DNA of 64,000 nt from Ignelater luminosus (GCA_011009095.1 VTPC01000030.1:187810-251809); one strand, 5' to 3'; shown: positions 13,144 through 27,055, counted from the first letter of the stretch. Numbers and translations: made by a program. Notes: a model not told the origin generated them from the sequence alone.

Positions 13144-14045
13144 GTAAGTGCACTTAACATTTTTTTTGTACATTCTGTTTTTATGATTTTACGTGTCCAT
13201 TCCTTCTTTGCAACGTGGTAAAATGCAATAAGGGCTGCGACATTTTATTTTGTCATAAATGAATTCACGTTGGTGTATATTCTAAGCAGACAACGCTATT
13301 TAACTGCCGATAATTAAAAATAATGCAATGATTGTTAATTGCCGATGTCGATTTTAATATTATATTACTATGTTGGTATGTACTTAATTTATGTGCATGG
13401 AATCATTCAATTCGTGGCTGCAATTGCTCACCCCTGGTCTATTGTACCAGTTGAAATTACTTCATGGTGTCCAACAAAATCTTTGTCTTCCTTACGTCAT
13501 GAATCTTCTTGTATTGTTTACTTCTGAAGTTCTCAAGAAAAGTCGTTAAATAATTGCGACGAACAAGCATTGTTATTAGATTTAGTTCGGCTGCTGAATT
13601 GCAATAGGGGATCACATTAGAAGCTTAGAGGTACTCTTGAACAGAGAAGTTGTAAGCTAAATTTTACAACAATCGTGTTTGTATTATGTCCTTGCTGCTG
13701 GCGTCTTTCATTTAAGTTTGCAGTCTTCTCATAAATAAAAACTCATTTCAAGTTGTGATTCAAGTGATTTTGAAAATAACATTGCTTGGGTGAGCTAACG
13801 ATGACAGTTCTATTTATGTGAATTTCTCACTATCATCAATTTGAAAATTAAGCTCCTTTTTATTTTTAATACCTTTTTAGGACAGTCGTTTTAAATTCAT
13901 TCACTTTCGGACTTCTTTGAACTTCTTTCGATTTTTATTAACACTATTTCTTGACTACCAACAAAATATTTTTCATGCTTGAAAATACGTACGAACAGCT
14001 TTTCGGGAATTTGATAAATGTTAATGTACCTACTCACCTAAAATT
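13144..14045. other. AT-rich stretch, nothing identified
   Basis: If the leader exon is real, this is the start of an intron. No coding similarity or repeat is recognised. The 62-codon frame at 13339-13527 matches no family I know. Confidence 0.4.
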
Positions 14046-14048
14046 GTA

Positions 14049-14215
14049 CACAGAGTTGTGACCAGCACTCAATAAAAATACGTACTGGAAGTAGCGAATA
14101 TCCAGTATCAAACAATTGATATTTTACTTGGAGTATTAAATATGATTACTTTTCAATACTACTCGAAATATTCAGTAAAGTACTAGAAATCGGAAATTTG
14201 CAATATTAGTATCAA
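14049..14215. repeat. hAT-like subterminal repeat fragment (AGTACT-type words)
   Basis: The segment starts near AGAGTTGTGACCAG and then carries repeated TACTGG, CAGTAT, TACTTGGAGTA and AGTACT words. The same style is seen at 15655-15830 and 18290-18410, at the ends of the hAT element below. It is probably a solitary end or a non-autonomous relative. No matching opposite end was found. Confidence 0.4.
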
Positions 14216-15640
14216 GTAATTACCTTTCGTCACAATTATTTAAATATACTCTAATAAACTAGAACTATTTAGCCCTAGGCCGACAACTCAGTTGGTGAGC
14301 TTAGAGGCGAGTCAGGAGAAGTTACACTCACAATAAAAAGTCTAACGTACTAATTAAATTTGAATTTAGTAAACTACAAAAACTTCCTGTTAAGAAACAA
14401 CCAAATATAAGCAATTCAGTTCTACTGTTTGCAGATAGACAGCAATATGGCCCAACATTTAATAATACAGACAATCAATAATATGTATTTCACCCACAAT
14501 ATTCTTAACTAACAAAAAATACAATTAGTGTAAAAATATATATCTATAAAAATTTAATATATACATCAACTACAAACAAGAACAGTATTTATTGCCACAC
14601 CCTGTACAAAAATTCTACCAATTTAACGCCTTCAAAAATTTTAATTTAACAGATATCAATAAATTTTTGTAAAATAGTTAAATTTTCAAAAGATAAAAAT
14701 TTAAATAAAATAAAAATACTATTTATTTGAATTGTAAGAACTTTAACAAACCGGGAAAAACCTTATCACAAAACTCGCACTCGTAAAAGAAAAGTTTTTG
14801 ACAGTGAAATAACAGATAACCTCGTGTAGATTTTTGAATGTTAAAATTTAGAAAAATTAACTATAAAGAAAACTACTAAACTGACCCAGCAAATTACTTA
14901 GTTAAATAAACAACACCAAAATTCTTTCTTCTGAAGAAGTCAAAAAAAGTGATAACAGTTTATAAGAAAATTCAATTAATCTTACCAATTAAATTCCCGT
15001 TGATTCTTCCATAGCTGTGTAAGGCGGAAAAACTGCAAGCTGAAAAAAAACGCTATCAAGCCTTACTTCTTAAGTCTGAAATGTTTACTCTAAACACCTA
15101 GGTAGCCCTGAAGCGCATTGCAGAAAAAATTTTAACAAAACTAAAAATACCCCACGAGATTACGTCGCGATTTTATAAACCCGGAATCGTAAACAAAATA
15201 TTAAAAACTGATAATTAATTTTCCCTAATTGCACTAAATAAATATTAAACGTTGCGATTTCTGTGGTTTAGCTTCTACGAAATTTCAATATTTCTTAAAT
15301 TTTTCCACGGAGCGAATCAGAGTTGATCGACCAATTAGGCTGCCATAATATCTCAGGATACCACTTCGTGGTGTGCACCCTCTAGGAGACTCCATACGCC
15401 AATTAATCAAAAAAACTTCTAATAACCGGAACGAGTTAGCTTCCTTCTAGGAGACTTCGGAACGAGCTATATGACAATAAACTAGCTGAAGAAAGACACC
15501 CTTACAAAACCAAAACAACTTAGCCCCAAATATGATGGGGCTCGACACACAAAAACTAAATTTGTAGAGAGGCCTTTAATGCAACCAACCACCGTCGCCA
15601 AGATATGACCCCACGTGATGATTAGATGGAACGGTCTGGA
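14216..15640. other. AT-rich stretch, nothing identified
   Basis: No family-like translation on either strand. The block at 15300-15610 is less AT-rich and includes two related words, TCTAGGAGACT, about 65 bases apart (near 15384 and 15446). No function is assigned. Confidence 0.4.
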
Positions 15641-16029
15641 CAACTGTTACAACTCTTTAGATTACTTCCAGTATTTCTGACTACTTAAGAGTACTTTTAA
15701 ATACTTGCAGTAGTTTCAAGTACTGCAAGTACTTTTTTAAGTAAAGTACCAGTACCAGTAAGTACTCTTTAAATTACTTCTGGTACTACTTACTTACAGT
15801 ATTACAATGTAAAGTATTTTTCTAAAACGGATACGTACCTTCGATTTATGAAATAAAAAATTTATCGAGTAGCAATTTTTGGAAAATGTTTCTTTGCTCG
15901 CCCTAAAAATGTATTTTATTGGTCAGTTTACTAAAACATATTTAGTTTTAAAACGAATAAAGATGATAGTAAACACAGACTTTGTATTTTGTATCATACG
16001 TGGAATGTCACCTACAATCACCCAAAGAT

Positions 16030-16640
16030 AACTCAAAGAATTGCCCAGAATTTGTTGAATTGTTTCCACAGATTTAGATCTTCTTGCTTCATTTTACAGA
16101 TTTGAACATTTATTAAAAATTTGACAATTCTTACTTCTAAGTTGATGAGTAGTTCATAATGAACTGTTGTAATAGCAATTAAATTAATGGTATGCGATGC
16201 ACATCGTAAATGTTCTGGTAATAATCTATAAATTGAATTGCCAAACGTTTTGATTCATATGAATCAGCTACACTAACGAATTCTGGTAACCAAAATAGTT
16301 TACCTCCCAAAGAATTCCGCTAGGTTTGATCAACTAAGCATTTTCTCTAAGCTCAAAGTTGGTAATGTGAGTTACATAATTTTTTCAAAATGTTTCGAGA
16401 ATGTTTGTCGATAATTCGTGAACGATAGAATGAACACGCCATTTCAGCAGAAATGATTTCATGTGCATATGATGTCATTGAGAACGGCACAAGTTTGCTG
16501 TGATTAAGTATGCAGAAATGAGGAACCAAGGATAGAAGCATTATATTTAGAATCTAAGTATCAGCCTATCTACTCATTTACACTTGATCAAACTTTGATC
16601 CATAGACATCCGTTAGTAGAGAGCCGCCATTCCATTTTCC
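16030..16640 (-). pseudogene. hAT transposase pseudogene (catalytic core fragment)
   Basis: On the minus strand, from high to low coordinates, pieces of an hAT transposase appear in family order. First comes a trace of the segment that normally carries TxDxW (near 16600). Next is SAEMACSFYRSRIIDKHSRN (16382-16441), which fits the stretch before the usual TDNGSN motif. LPEFVSVADSYES follows near 16260. The diagnostic LRCASHTINLIAITT comes next (16165-16208), then a lysine/tryptophan-rich helix near 16080. The DNA-binding N-terminus and the C-terminal dimerisation part are not recognised. Stops and frame changes lie between the blocks, so it is inactive. The RCASHT-type motif makes the hAT call reliable. 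Confidence 0.75.
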
Positions 16641-16652
16641 AAAGATACTGAA

Positions 16653-18290
16653 ATGGTACCAAGAAGTTCCATTCCAGAACCAATAAAACAAATTTTTATA
16701 TCTTTCGCGGCTTACCCGCTAAAAGTTATAGAAGGAGACAAGCCCAAATTCAATATTGTAAAAATTCTTTTCCCGATAAGGAAAATAAATAAGCGAGTCG
16801 AGTTTGCGGATTTGACCGTCATACATTTTTTTCATGTAAGAGTCTGCCGTGGAAACAAAAAACGATGGCCTAGTCGTTTTGGGAAATGGAGAGAAATACC
16901 AAACATCCACCGATCGCAACGAAATTTAATTGTGTCAGGAAAACGCCTCTAAACTAGATGTAGGTGCAGTTTAATCCTCTTGTATTTTCTCACTCCTACC
17001 CCAACATCTAGGGAGAGATGTTGTAATGTTATTTTATAACATGCATATGTCTTTTTAAATTTTGCTTAAAATTTTGTTCGGATTCATTAATTTGCTTTTT
17101 CGTTGTGAGAATTATTCCTCAAGGTTTATTGAAAGATATTTACTGAAATTTATAGATGTGAATTGCTATATTTTATTGCTGGTCGTGCCTTTTAGAGTAG
17201 AAGCCACAGGAATTTTGGCACCACAAGCCAGATGTGCTTCCTGGAAATGGCCCATCTACAGGGTGTTAACTTTTATAGAACCCCTATATACCGAGTGTTA
17301 CCTTCTTCGAGGTACTTATATACCAAGTGTTGATCAGCGAGAAGCTACGTTGGCCTACATTGTTTTCTTTTTTATTTATAGCTTCTAGCACCCTTTTGAT
17401 TAACATTTCTATATTTGGTTCGAGTTTCTATGAGCTTGAGTACATTATTTTACAGTCTTGAGGTAAGTTCATCTTAAACCATGCCCATCGTCGGCTTGGA
17501 GCTACGGCATTTGACATCTACCGACCTTCTGTACGGGTATTAGGCCTCTTTTCTAGCTTGTATCCGTTACAATGTATTATTTCGACTTTCTTGTCGTGAA
17601 TAGTGCTCAATGACTCAATATATAAGCCGGATTCAAAGCTTTCCATTACCAACCGTCGCCATCACAGCCTCGCGAATAACAAACGAAGCCGCATCTTCAG
17701 CCAGGCTATCGACATCGATACTGCTTTTGCCACTGCCCAACCAACACCAATAGTATGCAAACTCCCGGCCTTAGGTGGGAAATTAACTTTGATTTGTTGT
17801 TGTTGTTTGTTGTTGTCCTCGATTGTTTTTCCGTTAAGATATTACGGAAAATTGAATTTTGACCAGTTTTGACTCAATGCAATAGCCGTGGTTGCGGTCT
17901 TTAGCAAAATATCTTTCTTTTGTTGGATACCTTAAAGTATCAGCTACGAGAAAATCTCGTGACTGTATCTCAGAAACGGCCAACCTGATAATTAAATATA
18001 TAAAATACCGGAGTAGTAGGTTTCAAAACAATTGAAGGTAGCAGGCATGGTAAAAATGGTGTCTACTAATGGCACTTATCGCCTTGAACACGAATTCGAA
18101 CAAACAAATTCAAAAATCACTTGTTTACGAGCTATAGATTAAAAACCTCAAAACACTGTGAGGGAATCATATAAGATAACTCAGATTACGAACTTTGAAC
18201 TCAGAAAAAAAGCTAAAGACTAGTTTGGCCAGATATTACCGATTTTCGTTAGATATTTCATTACAGAATTTTGCTATTGCAGTATGGACA
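16653..18290. other. Remaining interior of the hAT element
   Basis: No transposase N-terminus could be read. The plus-strand frames (16653-16952, 17062-17388, 17603-17872) match nothing known. Around 17285-17335 the word TATATACCRAGTGTT occurs twice. A TTG-rich microsatellite lies at about 17793-17818. Confidence 0.35.
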
Positions 18291-18475
18291 TAATACTGAA
18301 AACTCCACTACCAGTACAGCAATTTTAAAAGTACTAGAAGTAAAGTACCTACATTACTGATTATAATATTTGCAGTACATCTTTGTACAGAGTACATCAA
18401 CTTTAATTGTACACGAGACTGCTCTTTCTTAACACTTGTACATTGTAATACGTTGTAACAGCTGTCACAATCTAA

Positions 18476-21400
18476 TTGTTACTAATAAAACAAAAACAAT
18501 GTAAGCACATCTTTGATTTTTGTGTTTTGTCGAAACAATAAATATAAAGTGATTGTTTGACATGTTAAACGTACTAGTAGAATTTCAGCATTGATAAACA
18601 ACCAAAATAAAATTAAAACTTTCTAAGTTGCTGTTTCCAGTATGCCACTACTTTTAAAACAGATACCCACACTCTGTCTAAAGAACTAAAAGTTTTAAAT
18701 TATAACTTCCAGTTAGCAATTCATCAAGATTTAAAGAAAGGAACTTAAATAAAATTTGGAAACAAGGTTTGCAGGTAAACGCTACAGCACATGCTGATGA
18801 GAAATATTGATAAATATCTATGTTTAAGTAATGGGTGTAAAATTACAGATATTTTAGTAAATGTTTGGTTCGAGGCGAACCGCTGATGATGGTAATCGAA
18901 GATACCAGGACATCATACAATAAATTATCAGCTATACTCGCTGATTGAAACTATAAACTGAACATATAAGGGGGAGATTTAGTTCAAAGATTGTACCGTG
19001 ACGATTTATAAACTAAACGTGACAAATTATATTCCAATAATCTTGATGATGTTATATATTTTGTAAGATCGAAAAAAAATTTAATTTGATCTAATAATGT
19101 AATATTCTTGTAATCTACCAATTACTCTTCCATTACATTGTGAAACCATATTGAAGCATCTCTTTATTATAATAATATTATTATTATGTAGGGCAATTTT
19201 CTTATTTCGTTTAAAGGGATGATCGTGCTTTAATAATAATATTACATTGCTCTTTACAATTTATGTGCTTGGTGTTCATAATAATTTACTTACAAATTAA
19301 AATAATGACAATAATCGTAATAAGAAATTGTGTTGGCTTTTATTTCCTGAACATCAAGTTTCACTTTGTAATAATACAATCGATGTTATTCAATAAATCA
19401 AGTGTAACCTAATTTCAATTCAGATTCCACTCGTTATACCAGAATAACTGCATTGTAATATGCCAAATGTATTAAAGGTAAATAAAAAACGTACAAAGCT
19501 ATCAAGCTACAGTATAGGGGCGGACCTGAGAGCTTCAATACTGATTATTTAGCTTGATACATCAAGTTAAACACACATAGATCGAACAGGAACAATATTT
19601 CAATTTAGTTATCTCGATTGAACCGTGGGCACGATCCTAAAGCTTAACACAGACAGATATTTTAAATTTCATTTACAAATTAAAACCTTTAGAAATGTTT
19701 CAACAATAATTTATCTTCTTTTTGCAAAAAGAAAAAATTCAAACACACCTAACAATAAATCATAGAACGTAACAAATGATTGAAAAAAAATTTCATTGGA
19801 CATCTCATAGAATTTTAGTACAAAACCGCGTACCACAAAGAAATACCAACTTATTCAAAACCTTCTGCTTTTGTTGAATGATTCACGCATGCTTCTGAAT
19901 GGTAATAGTCAATAATATTTACTACATGAATTGTTTTATTACAGATATTTAATAGATGGTCCTTGTGGGAAAGAATCACCACATAAATGCGTACCTATGA
20001 AAAAGTCACTTTTAGTGAGATACCGCTTTTCAAACAAACAAGACAAATATTAGAAACCAAAGAATTTTCTGTTTTTTAAACAATTTAGAAAAAGCAAGGC
20101 TTGAGGGACCGACAACCGCATTGTGTGCATGCGGTCCTTAAATCAATAAAATTTGCAGCTCCTTACAGATAAATTCTAAGCTCTTCAAACTTGAGTCTAA
20201 CAAAGGTTGTCCTAGGACTAGCTGATACTTTAATTTTGACAAATAATTGATTACTGGAAACAATTTAAAAATGTCAGTGAATGTGAATATCGATGATAAG
20301 CTAGTTTTTAGTAAAATCTGAAATTTCTAAAATCTCTCACTGTTGGATATCGAAAAATCGATTTCACTTTTTAATTATTAAATTTATTTTAGAGCTCAAT
20401 TTGGATTTTTCTCAGTGTACCAAAACAAAAAATGTCCAATTCGATTCTGCTATTTTTAAAACAAATCAAACTAATGCAAAAAGAGGTTTGTTTAAAATAG
20501 ATTATACGATAGGTAGATAAGATCAAGTACAAAACTCTATTCGAGAAAGGTCTAAACTAATAGTACAACACATTTGCCTTCTTTTATTCTTCTTACAAAA
20601 TTACCGCAAGACGACGATCTTGCTCGGTTTATTAAACTAATAGTTCTAATAAACTTTCTAAACAATCAAATTCTCAACTTATTAATTCTATAAATACACT
20701 ATCAAATATTTTTTTTTCGTCTATTCCAAGGCCCTATTAGTTTGCTGATTTTCTTTTTCTTTTCTACATAGTTTCCTAAAAGTAGATTAATTAAGTTTTA
20801 CTTATATAGTAGATCTTGTTTATTTTGAGCTACATTAGTATTGATGACAAACGTGTTCATGCATCTACTCCTTATCTACGCCTAAGGCAACCGACGAAAA
20901 AACCAGGGTAAGGGCCTTCCCTAATGAACTGTGTATCGTAGTTACGCACTGGCAAATTTATTGTATAATCTTCGATCTACTTAAGAATAAACCAAACAAA
21001 TCGTTGATATAAAGTTAATAAAAGCCTAAAGATTTTTTAAATCATCCAACAGTGCGTTGACCTACAACGGAAGCTCAGATCTTGGATATGTAAGAAATTA
21101 TTTTTGATATGATCATGACTGTGATTGCATTCCATTGCTTAAAGTGTGAATAAACGGTAGAAAAAAATATTAATATGAGTATTTCGTAGCATCTGCCCGT
21201 CAAGCAGATCTACACAAGTAGGGATAACAGCTCACAGAAACTTGCAGAAGTAGCAAGGAAGTACGTTCGAGTACTGTCAGTGAGAGAATGCGTAGTACAT
21301 GGTGGCCAAAAAAGCCTTTACTATAGTCTACTACAGATCTGGTCATGAAGAATAAGCAAATCTTGCAAAATTTTCGGAAAGTATAAAGAAATCGTTCTAT

Positions 21401-21854
21401 GAGTAGATTCAATAATAGATTCCGCTATTCCTTGCCAAAAGTTTTGCCTAATTGCCTATAGTAAAGAGCGTACTGGGATGATAGATTAAAAACTATTGGA
21501 TTAATGTCCTTGCAACAAAATCTTCTAATGTGATGTATGAGGTTAATTGGAAGTAAAATAAGTTTTGAAATAATGAACTGCCTATGCATACAGAAAATTG
21601 CAAGTTTATAGCACAAGCAGGTCTTGCGATCGAACAGAAAGAACATTTTTACATTACTGGGAACCGTTTTCTTTAATTCCACACAAAAAAATCTTTAAAA
21701 AAATGCAAATCTCGGTCACCCAAGACTTTTTCCGTTACTTACTTACTGTGAGCTAAAGAAGGCCTAAAGACTATTAGAAATCTAAAATTCTAAATAAATG
21801 GCATTGAAGGAATGTTGATATTACTGTTTCGCATTCCAAGGAAAAAGGAATCTA
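18476..21854. other. AT-rich stretch, nothing identified
   Basis: Only short frames of biased composition are present. Positions 19160-19240 contain facing TAATAATATTATTA-type palindromic words. No element, RNA gene or coding similarity is recognised. Confidence 0.45.
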
Positions 21855-23063
21855 CGAGGGTGGTTTGATAAATCTTTAGATTAACATAGAACGAAGTGTT
21901 TTTTTGGTCAAAAGCGATTTTATTTTTCTAGATAGTGCCCTTTTAGGTCAATATACTTTATCCATCGATGATCCACCTTTCTGATTCCCTTCAAAAAATA
22001 TGATGTCTAAAGGTCTGCAAAATACGCGTTCACGTCGCGGCGGCTATCACTTCATTATAGCTCGTGAATTTCTTTCCTCCAAGCCATGTTTTCATGTTTG
22101 AAAAGAGAAAATAGTAGCTCGGAGACAGATCTGGTAAATACGGGACGTGGGGAACCAACTCAAAGCCAAGTTCATGAATTTTGGCTATCGCGAACACCAA
22201 CGTGTGAGCCGTCGCATTGTCATGATGAAAGAGAACTGCTTTCCTCTGCATTTGAGGTCGTTTGGACTGGATTCTTTTCTTCAACCTTTCAAATAATGAA
22301 GCATGATACCATCCTGTTATTGATTTTCCTTTTTGCAAAAAGTCTATGAACAATATGCCATATGAATCCTAAACAAACAGTCACCATTACTTCTCCGGAC
22401 GATGGCACCGTTTTCGCCTCCTTCGGAGCAGGTGTGCTTGTTGAAGTCCACTGTTTGGTCTCTGGTATGTAATAATGGACCCATTTTTATTAACAGTTAC
22501 AAATCGCCGCAAAAAGTTCATTGAATTGAGCTTAAATCGATCCAACAGCTCCTTTGAGAAATCCATGCGCACGCGTTTTTGGTGCAATGTCAACAAGCAC
22601 GGCACTCATCGTGCGGACAGCTTTCTCATGTGCAAATCTTTATTATTATTCTCATTCGACGATTATCTAACAAGATTTTATGGACTTTTTGATGATATCA
22701 TCAACGGTTGCTGTTTTTGGCTTTCCCGGACGCTCTTTATCAAAGACACTCGTACGACCCAGTTTTTACGGTGGCGAACGAAGGGGCAGACTCCCTGTAG
22801 ACAGCGTCCAACTCGGCTTTTATTTCCGGTAGGGTTTGATTCTTCAAACGCAAGAATTTTATAACTGAACGATATTCGACTGGCTTCATTTTTTACAAAT
22901 CATTGACATTGACTCAAACGACTGTCAAACAAAAACTACGCCTCCAAAATTGGAGAAATTTTTAGCAGTGCCATCTGAAGGATGGACCATCGTAACTATA
23001 AAGGTATTTTGACCTTTGGTGCCATCTTCATGGTCAGTCTAAACACTTATCAAAGCACCCTCG
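21855..23063 (-). mobile_element. mariner-type transposon, 1209 bp, both ends present
   Basis: The element begins CGAGGGTGGTTTGATAA and ends with the reverse complement of CGAGGGTGCTTTGATAA. The inverted repeats are about 28 bp with 24 matches. A TA dinucleotide flanks each end (21853-21854 and 23064-23065), as expected for mariner target duplication. The interior codes a mariner transposase on the minus strand. The length is slightly below the usual 1.3 kb, in keeping with small internal deletions. Confidence 0.9.
21920..22889 (-). pseudogene. mariner transposase pseudogene (DD34D family)
   Basis: The start is ATG at 22889 reading MKPVEYRSVIKFLRLKNQ, and the stop is TAA at 21920-21922. N-terminal helix-turn-helix material is followed by a deletion just after FATVK, then FDKERPGKPKTATVDDI (near 22740-22690). 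The catalytic region has HYYIPETK-type sequence near 22470 and HDNATAH near 22220. PYLPDLSPSYYFLF follows near 22120, and the C-terminal WIKYIDLKGHYLEK ends the protein. Mariner enzymes use three aspartates. Only the middle one (HDNA) remains: the first site is disrupted by a frameshift with Asn-Lys in place of Asp-Glu, and the third is Tyr (SYY instead of SDY), 34 residues after the second. The enzyme is therefore dead. Confidence 0.9.
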
Positions 23064-26000
23064 TATAATCTCGTCAAATGTCGATCTTTGGCATATTGAA
23101 TATTATCCTGACGATTAACCTTTTAAATTCTTTTTTCTTTCTTAAAAGAAAATAAAAATGAAACAAACATATTTCCCCATAAACAGTAGTCTTTTACCCT
23201 TCTTTAACCATATCCTATGTAACTTTTAATTCTCAATGTGATAGTCTTGATTCTTTCAATTTCTTATTGTAAATCAGATAACCAGCAAGTGAATACTATT
23301 CGACTCTTTTGAAAACAAGTACTGTTACATTGACTTCTTTTTGATGAACAGTTTCAGTATGGGTGCTCTAGTTCTGGTTCTTTCATCACTTATGATGTTT
23401 AAACCCATAAATATTTATGATTTTGGAATTAAAATAAATTCCATCAAAGCAAAATAAGTTTTGACTCCAAATCGACATATTGCACATGTTTTCTCAGTTG
23501 CATTTCTACTACAAGCCATTAGCTAACAAATTTCCAATCACTCGACACTCAACATTGGAGAAAGGCGTGATTTGCTCTTTAGGCATTAGCGCAATGGACG
23601 ATGATACAATAGTTACTGAGTTCGTTGAATATACCAGCTATCACTATATCTCAGCCAAAAATTTAAAAAGATTTCTTTTTTCGTGTCACTTACTATTTTA
23701 CTTAAACGCAATGCTCTAAATTACATTGAATTTGTTTATCACTCCCAATCTGTGTTGCTCATTTATATTTACTGGATATAAGCTTATTTACCTCAAACAA
23801 GCTTTCATACTTGCTTCAGATTGTCCAAAGATAAGAAGAATGCTAATATCCAAGACACTTGCATGTTCTACAAGAATGAATGTTTCCTTTCCAAAATACA
23901 TGCAGGCGAGCAGAAAAGTGTAACTGGAACTATGGATTGATTTTTCCTGCATGTGGTAGCTTTTCTCTGGAGAAAACTTGAAGTAACTATAGAAAAAGGA
24001 AAGCAGAAAAAATACAAGAAACTAATTTGGTTGGTAAAATAGTTGCAGTCGGATGTTTAAACTTGATTGTAATTTTGCGCAAGGACAATTAATAAAAAAT
24101 TTCACAAAGGAACGTGATATTCCTCAAGACTTACCTCCTAAAAAATTGTAAACTGCTCCAGAAAACTGTGCTACAGTAAAACAGTGATCTAAGAAACAGG
24201 AGGTTTATGGAAATAAGCTTTTACAGAAAGTAGAATAAGTCGTGCGCGATAAACTAATGATCTGGGGCATGGCACGATAATTTGGGAGCTTTTGAAAAAG
24301 CATCGATTGATATTTCGTGTCAAGGTATGCTTTTCCAGTGTCCGTGTGAAATCAGAAGAGGAATTCTTTGGTTAATCATTAGGAGTGAATTTTTTAATGC
24401 AACTGAAGAAAACATAAAAGAAGGTTGGCTTTGTTTATGTATATCAAAAATTGAACTTTAACTAAAGAGACTTTTTCTATCATATCGAAAAATAGCGCTT
24501 GAATGTATCTCTATACAAGAATATCTGACCTTGAGATTCCCATCTCTTTCTTAATTTTTAATTGTTGATTTTATTCTTCACTCTTTTGTTTTATAGCAAA
24601 ACAGTTAAATTTGGCTACAAATTTCTCTTTCACATCTCCTTATATGCATAGTAATTACAAAGGTAACAAACTGCCATTTTTAGAATTACACATAGAATGA
24701 GTAAAAGTAAAAAGAGATATTAAAAAATCAAAGAATGTTAATACAGGAAATTCTTTAGTAATAAAAGATCATAAATAACGATACAGGTATTCGTGATAAT
24801 AACAGTTTACTTAATTAGTGTAATCTTGATGAAAAGTCAATATAAAAGATGCATATCTGTGTTATAAATGCACACATGCACACAGTAAACAATGGCTAAT
24901 GATATTTAATAAGTAAATGAGGCTGTACATCAATACTGTATTATAATTGACCTTCTTTCCCATCAAGTAAGTTAACACAATGTTATCTGTTGCACGGCGA
25001 TTCTCTTACCTATAGACACACAAAAAAAACGAGTAAAATAAAATGATCGGTATCTATAACCTTGTAACATTTGCTTTTCCTATTATGATACAACACAGTT
25101 TTACGTATAACTGACTCATTTATATGTTAAGTAGTTTTCAGACGATTATTAATTATTAATAGCGCACTAAAACTTGTAATGCGATAAAAGGAACCGCGGG
25201 TGCTTCTACGTTACATGTTCAAAAACAAAGTCGTCCCTGGTTGTTACTTTTTTTTTGTCTTATTAATATTTAATATTTGTTTTTTGCAAAAATTAGAGCT
25301 GATGTAATGATAAAGTAAAATAAATGATTGCAGTAGGAAACACATTTGAGTAGGGAAAATGTTAAAATTCATCATGTCATAATTTAAGGTGTTAGATTTT
25401 AATTAGAAAGGATAGCGTGGAACGTCGAACAGAATTGATAAATTTGACAGAAAAATCCATATTTTATATTTTAAACGGTTTATGCAAAATTCAGAACTTT
25501 GATTTGTACATCATCAGGAAGCAATTATAGAAAATATGATATTTTCCTGAATATCTTTGTATATAATGTATGAAGTAACACACAGTAATATAACCGGAGC
25601 AAAAAGGATGGGATAAAATAATTTTTTTTATTTCTGAGATTATTTTCCAATCATTTAACTCGTCAGATTGAATCTTACTCCCTAAAGATTAATCGATTAC
25701 ATTTTAATACCAACAATGTTAGAAGTGCAGTTTGCCGTATTTTCATATTTTGGAGAATTCGGCAACCCGGAGCAAACAGATCTCCATAGTAACATAACAT
25801 GGAATCTATTATTAAGATCGTGAAATTACAAAAACTAATATATTCAGTATGAACAAAGGATTAGAACATTTGAATATTGGAAAGTACAAAAATATTTTGA
25901 CCTGCGCATGAAGTTAGTTCAACCAGTGACCATACTTCAGATAATTCGTTTGAGCCTCCATACCTAGAGATCATTTGGCCAATTTAGCAAGCCATCTGAT

Positions 26001-27055
26001 GCTTCTAAAACGTATTATAATATTGATATTGCTTTACGTTGTTTGGGGAAAAAATTCCTAAATACAACTGCAACTACAATACGTAGCTGGCAAAAGAAAT
26101 TTACCCACACTTTTCAGTCGATGGCCTTGAGTGTAGACTGGGAGCAGGAATATAAGGTATGATAAAAAATTTATAACTCAAATTGGTACTTCATACGAAC
26201 AGAAATAATTGAGATAAAAAAATCTATCAGTAGGAATGCATACACCCAATAAATCTTAAATTTAAATTTCACCATAAGAAATCCTCAGCCGTAGAGCGCT
26301 TGCTGCAGGTATGGGATATCGGAATATTAATCAGTCGCTTCCGATTCAAACGCAAGAAGCGAGGTTTTTTTAATAAAAGAAGACTATTATAAAAGGAACA
26401 ATTAATAGATTTACACCTCATCTTCAAAGAAGCTTTTAATGTCAGTAAAATGGTACACAACATCTGGATACATTATCCATCTCAGCTGAAACAGCTCTAT
26501 CTGCACGTGCCTCTCTACAATCTAAATATTTCTAAGAGAAACACTTTTGCATATTAAAAGAAAACTTACAAACAGAAACATAAAGAGAATGCGGGAAGAT
26601 CCACACCAGTGGAAATCTTGGAAAAAGAAGATTTCTCATGCTTTTATAGATAATTGAATATGAATTACTCAAGGTCTTAGAAAGAAAATATATTCTTAAA
26701 CAAAAGAGTAAAGTCAACAAGCAATACTATTGGTAGGGCTTGTTAGATCAGGAAAGTTTTGAAAAACGAGCAAACTCTTGCATAGAAAGTTTTTTAAAAA
26801 TAGACCTCTTTTTCTCTTTCTGTACTTCATTCACAAGAGAATAAAGAAGATTCTATTAGAAAACTAGTTAGCTGTCTGTCGTTAGCTGGTAACACCTTGA
26901 TATCGTCATTAAAATGAAATCTTAGATCTACATAACTGTACTCCACCTTTTACCTTTAGGTTATTATAGTTTTTCTGACTGTACCAGCGCATTTTTTTTC
27001 TAATCACGTATGTTTTGTTTGTGAGTAACTGTGTAATTCTGTCCTATAATAAAAA
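23064..27055. other. AT-rich stretch, nothing identified
   Basis: Frames at 23480-23719 and 23726-23923 are open on the plus strand, but their translations match no family I recognise. The rest is low-complexity AT-rich DNA without visible repeats or RNA genes. Confidence 0.4.

Larger units (their letters stand above)
15641..18475 (-). mobile_element. hAT DNA transposon remnant
   Basis: The left end reads GACAACTGTTACAAC (15638-15652). The right end, reverse-complemented, reads GACAGCTGTTACAAC (about 18452-18466), so the ends form an inverted pair with one mismatch in 15. Just inside both ends the DNA is crowded with AGTACTT, TTACTT and CAGTAC words, a common pattern for hAT subterminal transposase-binding regions. 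Inside, the minus strand codes for the hAT signature near 16170-16210. No 8-bp target duplication is obvious, so the exact edges may be off by a few bases and the insertion is old. Confidence 0.65.

Noticed and set aside
14276..14330. tRNA-like A-box (AACTCAGTTGGTGAGC)
   Set aside because: No matching B-box or cloverleaf follows, so neither a tRNA nor a tRNA-derived SINE can be supported.
17448..17475. Acceptor-like TTATTTTACAG and donor-like GAGGTAAGT only 7 bases apart
   Set aside because: A 7-base micro-exon inside a dead hAT element is implausible; coincidence.
22086..22864. Plus-strand open frames in the mariner
   Set aside because: They lie opposite the true minus-strand transposase and have no family similarity.
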